A stretch of 9,732 nucleotides of DNA from JAISST01 sp050434145 (lineage in GTDB: Bacteria; Fusobacteriota; Fusobacteriia; Fusobacteriales; Fusobacteriaceae), in assembly GCF_050434145.1 (NCBI RefSeq), contig NZ_JBNPVX010000059.1:1-9732 (forward strand), in the 5' to 3' direction. Numbering within the stretch: the first letter of the stretch is position 1; every line of letters starts with the position of its first letter. The position numbers and the translations under genes are program-made. Positions 9,301 through 9,732 of the stretch are shown piece by piece. The notes beneath the pieces are model-generated. The model made no database searches, was not told where the DNA came from, and saw only the letters and a program-made list of their open reading frames with translations.

Positions 9301-9375
9301 GTAGAAGTAAGAAAACAAGATAATAAAAAGAGTGCAGATGTACGATATGGAGTAAAATTTAATTACAAGTTTTAA
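1..9375 (+). CDS. Giant type Va autotransporter adhesin of Fusobacterium type (5' partial)
   Basis: The frame is open from base 1 to TAA at 9373-9375, giving 3,124 residues with no in-frame stop. It begins before the window: codons upstream of the TTG at 97 (KPIYPSTQIFFTYNY...) read on in frame and fit the family's N-terminal domain, so 97 is not the start and the signal peptide is missing. In order the protein has the rest of the N-terminal domain (1-120), a Pro/Thr-rich linker (121-238), a non-repetitive aromatic/His-rich passenger part (241-580), beta-helix coils with repeated V/I-G-I-Y cores (mainly 1050-2570), a junction (2610-2830) and a C-terminal barrel (2836-3124) ending in an aromatic residue (FNYKF). 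Known of the family: such proteins (e.g. RadD, Fap2) export their passenger through the barrel and act in coaggregation or host-cell binding. I see no serine-protease (GTSMA-type) or patatin signature, so an adhesin is more likely than an enzyme. The ligand cannot be told from sequence. A dedicated terminator follows, so it probably ends its transcription unit. Confidence 0.95.
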   Translation, partial: KPIYPSTQIFFTYNYENGGRGKDNTKSEWANTLEYIAHKAGGGQVPKGKNPYSAGELLGGYTASLQTVPDDELDPDINGNMDTFTSTVGTSEALGLLTNGNGVYIDEPAWISSIELGANIKPLNPDLPVINKNVSISVGTPTLAGIPNPSVPAIAAPTAPSTVVVPTISVTAPSSVAQITINAPTMPSPSVPGEKDIVAPTVTLPSTVDPTMFSAPEKPVIIPPSLPSMPSIPTATGGANPTTTYYWWDGNDGVISQISLESGTYNIGGGANAYVVDITGPHSASAYIGTTPLNTFPTTTGVQPTVSRRFFHTLLNVGYSHYSSNVVINFNVNNAQIIDNETEGTVSGNLTTHAANGYIAASEVTRYHGYQSEVGVQGSDNGATELLFMNKGTVNINGNNSSYFYVTTHSNGPFRTNYIDNTGIINANGDGSLIISHTPDTSLKTAHIYVNSGTGTNGMYANGKNAKIMAWSYMQDYAPAAFVNDGVAKLQGSGTYGLIFSSQHTTHAESNAYIKVPIVITGDGATGVVFQNSTVTNTRNLVKFDIGKEIQTSYGNDLALTWTSDPTRIADGDLVEQSIGLYHDTIGTATVTAAEVELGQYADTSVGIYVASGKINIIQNQHETTPTQSQITISGGTDNIGILAKGGDIDYQGDINIDGGSIAGEGHKAAVVQGATTINLFGTVSVGTSSSLAANTTPIYADAGGTINVYATGSIGTPTNGGDGVKIFASGESIGAFATSTGTVSTINMNRNISPVVPAPISGPVPQPTISPDIYVEGIPATGGNPAKGVGIFASTNGHINSQNTYVKVKNGTTAVAAIGTNAKLDLTGSIIDYDGAGYAVYSDGIGTIDLSNGEIVLRGNGVAVEATIGGTSPITLSGARITMMSNDATAAILKVAGGGTLNLTTTNLVSDVASALGTVTILDGTDGTNTYSNYKIAAADGGNMVIDGDISKSDGAGTNGYMYFRRFLGQRQNLTVNNGVTVTAKLSSAQASDFKNQVIATEMNSSANAVSRNEAQINNNGTIIAARTDNGNGAVGALINYGTVTNSGIIEIQKDFTGIKGGTGIFATNGSYVNNTASGNINTYGEEGLGIYATAWREISGGGYAGAEFGASALGQGLTKVENYGNITTTGKSSVGIYMDNNSDLAGSLVAISGENMTGGTINVGEDSIAMYARGNGVVADTKIGNFGTLVIGKNGAGMYGENALTITNIGDLSLGEGAIGVVLDPASTINVGGIVGTITASASGDKAVIAINGSKTLTPLPTTISLPTSTINLSGTTGVTGLYVQGATGATNKSGDLNLGTNGVGIYVNNGEASNAGTINMTAGKTSAVGMFSAKGEVNNAAGAIINVGDATQTGMAACGSGAEAVNNGTINMNVTGATGIYVNNGATITDNAAGSLGFNATKTFGIVSDNGIVKLAGGPALTLANSNESIYVYAKNNSTVNINGPLTVDGVADAGNQKSVGIYLDGTNTLNNGNILTAQHAAIGIYANGANTLNGGTYAADGDKSVGVYFTNGGTLSNAIVEAGNGTTDSALGVYAAAGTVTVSGGLNIDLQNGVGTGIYLSNGASMAGDTITITNANATNSNIGIYYNGTSGTATHGTDIILSGAQRLVGIYANGGISVTNNKNITDTTVHDSVAVLVGGGSTYTGSGTLTGAAGGDIIGYYVNDGTVINSGTIDLTGTGTNSVGMVAEPGAGKTAIVKNAGTITADTSVGLLMAGMSGTAKGENTGTITVAATGTGVYLEGSGSSFDGTGGTISPTGTAGTTAVGITLNGTGAGQVVDAGTLNLGTDSVGVYASNNSLVDFPLALTGTNGTGVFVQGGSTISGNVDGSQGTDVVSVFLDDATAIVNNAQISTGQVGATTSVGLYLGGTGQTYNLTSGTITANNSGTVGINVATGNTLSYGTGITTNVGSGAIGIYGTGAGTVIDTQGGTLNIDGAGIGIFVQSGAVANVGSTGALNVNFTGTGGVLTFNDGGTINLGTQINILSGSGTLAATTNGNLSNSGTINIGNGSVGLLGIYNAAGTYAITNTPTGIINVTDGGVGLAATGTVATVTVENQGQINVDGSSSVGMYSNIGGVDNSSGTMTVTNGGIGIYVDGNGSIVDLGTMDVTGGVGYVIDGITLAAAPTGNLTLHTGTATDYSIAGYYLNTNGNIVLPTVTQADYSIIAAINGGTNTVGNVSTGSASGKNQIGIYASNSNTTIGSVTVDGDENVGVFGENGTVTTGAITVGGTTPSTYISDMSTASVGAYMKDGTLSVASLDVKDNGIGAYGEKSDITTGAIQVGATGVGAYAKGTGVETLTVASLDIGSGSLGAYGKDTNVVVAGNMDIANGTAVGIISEGNGDVNFSGIATIAGKGSSTASIGIYKKDGQGTITSSGTFNVGDGGYAIYADNAGSSSTTTVNNNANVTLGTSSVGIYAGGQVVANNSGNIVVGATDLGGDTTTDHSDLSKHLNSLAMYGEKGAQLTNSGTITVANEHSLGAYIKESGTQFTNTGIINVDNGATGILATNFSTVVNSGTINLGNTTAVCGALNVGVGIYGGTQFTNTNTGVINVGSGVGVYIGDATIFNNQGTINIDNGVGTSGDGVLNNTGTIVLKDLDGSGGTSGGLKGISDEGGLNNQGAITITPNGDIIINNQYIHSGSFVADGHVVVDNAVINITAGTGTIAVGSIEGNFVLDSSFLTTGNGYGWSVKDFLQTAQGAGITGSDLTVSGSPLYYATITAGSLEVAKQPYAYIVTGTQFDNLYNGLDSLLAQDQEGTGNDSQVLKNLNAYLDNIYNTQGEEAFSSEASRTLAETRGDVYSTMQQRLSHVQGAFDSAFNELVSSHNFTKDTGKYSVIYQQGSYEDKTLGVDDYDYRVQGLLYMQEYESRNYGNKWGYSLGFAVSRFDFDDAPTYGDKSKEDVYSLRAGLHNVHSFDEDDTWSLRTRLELGYNRHETERTIELDKVYKNEGKYNSYNVSFDNRLAKTLYRSDRSELKIYGDLNMEYGQIDGFTEKSKGDSGLELKLKDRDYYSIEGAVGIQASTRAYLGKKISAKLTGDLSYGYDFGNSHDKRVKAKVAGGTEGWYNLIRPEEEKGKIKGNVGLTFEKADNYGVTFDVEVRKQDNKKSADVRYGVKFNYKF
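361..714 (+). other. Pro/Thr/Ser/Val-rich linker of the passenger
   Basis: Residues 121-238 have a proline every few residues in runs such as NPSVPAIAAPTAPST, APTMPSPSVPGE, APEKPVIIPP and PSLPSMPSIPTATGG. Glycine and aromatics are scarce and no beta-helix coil pattern is visible. Such a stretch would be extended and is probably a spacer between the N-terminal domain and the beta-helical passenger. Linkers of this kind follow the N-terminal domain in many fusobacterial autotransporters. The minus strand opposite stays open here because the coding strand is rich in ACA/CCA/GCA codons; that is a composition effect, not a second gene. Confidence 0.8.
721..1740 (+). other. Non-repetitive, aromatic- and His-rich passenger segment
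   Basis: Residues 241-580 start with TTTYYWWDGNDG and contain RRFFHTLLNVGYSHYSS, RYHGYQSEVG, NNSSYFYVTTHSNGPF, AWSYMQDYAPAAF and SSQHTTHAES. Trp, Tyr, Phe and His are far commoner than in the rest of the passenger, and the V/I-G-I-Y coil core does not appear regularly until SIGLYHD near 1732. Strand-like sequences (TVNINGNN, GIINANGDGSLIISH) suggest that it is still beta-helix-like but with insertions or loops. Exposed aromatics and histidines make it a candidate ligand-binding part of the adhesin; that is inference. Confidence 0.55.
2251..2361 (+). other. Second, short proline-rich interruption of the beta-helix
   Basis: Residues 751-787 read RNISPVVPAPISGPVPQP followed by TISPDIYVEGIPATGGNPAK, with nine prolines. 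The flanks are normal beta-helix-like sequence (SGESIGAFATSTGTVSTINM before, GVGIFASTNGHINSQNTYV after). A proline-dense stretch cannot be a regular coil, so it is probably a loop or hinge projecting from the helix. Confidence 0.65.
2881..3180 (+). other. FRRFLGQRQ segment before the repeat array
   Basis: Residues 961-1060 contain GYMYFRRFLGQRQNLTVNNG, then AQASDFKNQVIATEMNSSAN, AVSRNEAQINNNGTIIAART and GAVGALINYGTVTNSGIIEI. The Arg/Gln/Phe-rich opening is unlike the Gly/Thr/Asn-rich coils around it. From memory, a comparable FRR..GQ...VNNGV segment with a following 'INNNGTI' coil recurs in other large fusobacterial autotransporters, marking the transition into the long regular array. This is a recalled resemblance and was not checked by alignment. 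Confidence 0.45.
3181..7710 (+). repeat. Array of degenerate ~23-27-residue beta-helix coils
   Basis: From about residue 1060 to 2570 the passenger is a tandem series of coils, each with a core such as SVGIYMDNN, VGIYVNNG, AIGIYANG, SVGVYFTNG, TGIYLSNG, SVGLYLGG, IGIFVQSG or SVGIYAGG and usually a GTINxG- or SGTIxV-type strand. I count roughly 45 cores. Spacing is mostly 66-84 bases: near 4387, 4456, 4525, 4603, 4678, 4762 and 4837, and again near 6805, 6865, 6940, 7009, 7093, 7165 and 7246. Occasional double spacings suggest coils whose core has diverged. Composition is Gly, Thr, Asn, Val and Ala, with few charged residues. This is the expected pattern of a right-handed parallel beta-helix stalk on the cell surface. 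The repeats are degenerate in protein and only locally identical in DNA. Confidence 0.85.
7828..8490 (+). other. Passenger C-terminal cap and junction with the barrel
   Basis: Residues 2610-2830 leave the V-G-I-Y pattern. They carry the last strands (GAITITPNGDIIINNQYIHS, ADGHVVVDNAVINITAG), an aromatic stretch GNGYGWSVKDFLQTAQGAG, then a likely helical part: QFDNLYNGLDSLLAQDQEG, NLNAYLDNIYNTQGEEAF, ASRTLAETRGDVYSTMQQRL and SHVQGAFDSAF. In type Va autotransporters the passenger ends in a stable beta-helical cap followed by an alpha-helix that threads the barrel, and this stretch sits where those belong. The RGD triplet at 8398-8406 lies in the putative linker helix and is unlikely to be exposed. 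Confidence 0.65.
8506..9372 (+). other. Autotransporter beta-barrel translocator domain
   Basis: Residues 2836-3124 (about 289) match the usual size of a 12-stranded type Va barrel. Alternating hydrophobic/polar strands with aromatic girdle residues are visible: KYSVIYQQGSYEDKTLG, DDYDYRVQGLLYMQEYESR, WGYSLGFAVSRFDFDD, VYSLRAGLHNV, TRLELGYNRHETER, YNSYNVSFDNRLAKTLY, LKIYGDLNMEYGQIDGF, YYSIEGAVGIQASTRAYLG, ISAKLTGDLSYGYDFG, KGNVGLTFEKADNYGVTFDV and the last strand ADVRYGVKFNYKF. The terminal Phe is the outer-membrane C-terminal signal recognised by the BAM complex. Charged loops (KSKGDSGLELKLKDRDY, RPEEEKGKIK) alternate with strands. The wording of this domain closely matches what I remember of fusobacterial autotransporter barrels. 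Confidence 0.92.
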
Positions 9376-9414
9376 AATAAGATTTATTAAATAAAAAATA
9401 AATAAGAAGTGAAG

Positions 9415-9451
9415 AAAACAATCAAAACTAGCCATTTTGGTTGTTTTTTTT
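9415..9451 (+). terminator. Rho-independent terminator of the autotransporter gene
   Basis: A 13-bp stem is formed by AAAACAATCAAAA (9415-9427) and TTTTGGTTGTTTT (9435-9447), with a single G-U wobble and a 7-base loop (CTAGCCA). The right arm runs into a stretch of eight T (9444-9451). It starts 39 nt after the stop codon. The minus strand has only a broken T run after the same hairpin, so rightward termination is favoured. Confidence 0.88.
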
Positions 9452-9550
9452 CTTATATGAATAAATAATTAAAAAAGAATTGTTAGAAAATGGAAAATAT
9501 ATAATAATATATTTGAAATTGAATAATAGAGATAAAAATATAAAAAAGAC

Positions 9551-9579
9551 TAGACAAAAAGTGGAATACATTATATAAT
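9551..9579 (+). promoter_or_regulatory. Sigma70-type promoter, TAGACA-N17-TATAAT
   Basis: A -35 box TAGACA (9551-9556, one mismatch to TTGACA) and a perfect -10 box TATAAT (9574-9579) are separated by exactly 17 bases. Transcription would begin near 9586 and run rightward out of the window. It lies about 100 bases beyond the terminator, so it would drive a new unit independent of the autotransporter. In such AT-rich DNA a perfect -10 is common by chance, but -35, spacing and position between units together support it. Confidence 0.6.
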
Positions 9580-9582
9580 GTA
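9567..9582. promoter_or_regulatory. Perfect 16-bp palindrome over the -10 box (possible operator)
   Basis: TACATTATATAATGTA is its own reverse complement and contains the whole TATAAT of the promoter. A dimeric repressor bound here would block the promoter, so an operator is plausible. It is directly followed by an overlapping tandem GTAACT GTAACT (9580-9591). No regulator is encoded in the window and the family that would bind is unknown. Confidence 0.4.
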
Positions 9583-9732
9583 ACTGTAACTAAATATTAG
9601 ATAAAAAAAGAATACTGGAATAAAGTTGTTATTGAGTGCTGTTGAATTGTATAAAGAATTGCCAGCCTTTTACAAAGAAAGCAGAAATTTACTTTACTAC
9701 TCAAAGTAAAAATTTAGTTATAAATAAAAAAT

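Larger units (their letters stand above)
9452..9732. other. AT-rich intergenic end of window, no convincing gene
   Basis: This stretch has stops in all frames and no ATG-initiated frame of useful length. It holds the promoter and palindrome described separately and an all-A/T inverted repeat (9495-9514). It also has a hairpin of 8 bp with a 7-base loop (TTTACTTT 9688-9695, AAAGTAAA 9703-9710). A short open stretch ending at TAA 9707-9709 could start at TTG 9626 (27 codons, ELYKELPAFYKESRNLLYYS), but it has no clear ribosome binding site and I do not recognise it. It may be leader of a downstream gene, a non-coding transcript, or gene debris. Confidence 0.6.

Noticed and set aside
9495..9514. 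Inverted repeat AAATATAT-AATA-ATATATTT as a terminator or operator
   Set aside because: It is made only of A and T in very AT-rich DNA, would be unstable as RNA, and has no T run after it; chance is likely.
9626..9709. 27-codon TTG-started frame as a real gene
   Set aside because: No clear Shine-Dalgarno, no ATG, no recognised family; kept only as an observation about the leader.

Overview
The window is almost entirely one gene. A single reading frame is open from the first base to a TAA at 9373-9375 (3,124 codons plus stop) and encodes a giant type Va autotransporter adhesin of the kind found in Fusobacterium. The low-GC, A-rich coding strand, the C-terminal barrel (short YGV-x-FNY-x-F ending, conserved DDYDY and LGYNRH segments) and the N-terminal layout all fit the large fusobacterial outer-membrane autotransporters, the group that contains RadD and Fap2. 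I cannot assign this protein to a named member. The gene is cut at its 5' end: promoter, ribosome binding site, true start codon and signal peptide lie outside the window.

Layout, with residues numbered from window base 1 (residue n begins at base 3n-2). Residues 1-120 are the remainder of the N-terminal domain typical of these proteins. Residues 121-238 form a Pro/Thr/Ser/Val-rich linker. Residues 241-580 are an aromatic- and histidine-rich, non-repetitive part of the passenger. Residues 580-1050 are irregular beta-helix-like sequence, broken by a second short proline-rich stretch (755-787) and ending in an FRRFLGQRQ segment. Residues 1050-2570 are a long array of degenerate coils of about 23-27 residues, each marked by a V/I-G-I-Y-like core. 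Residues 2610-2830 are the cap and junction. Residues 2836-3124 are the outer-membrane beta-barrel. By analogy with the family, the barrel inserts in the outer membrane and displays the beta-helical passenger on the cell surface.

The stop codon is followed after 39 nt by a strong Rho-independent terminator (stem 9415-9427/9435-9447, then a T run). The last ~280 bases are very AT-rich and contain no convincing gene. They hold a good sigma70-type promoter (TAGACA, 17-nt spacer, TATAAT) whose -10 box lies inside a perfect 16-bp palindrome (TACATTATATAATGTA), so a separately controlled rightward transcript probably begins here. No ATG occurs between that promoter and the window end, so the transcript has either a long leader, a non-coding product, or a non-ATG or decayed short frame.

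I see no RNA gene, CRISPR array, insertion sequence, or multi-gene system in the window. Its interest lies in the architecture of the giant adhesin and in the promoter/palindrome downstream.
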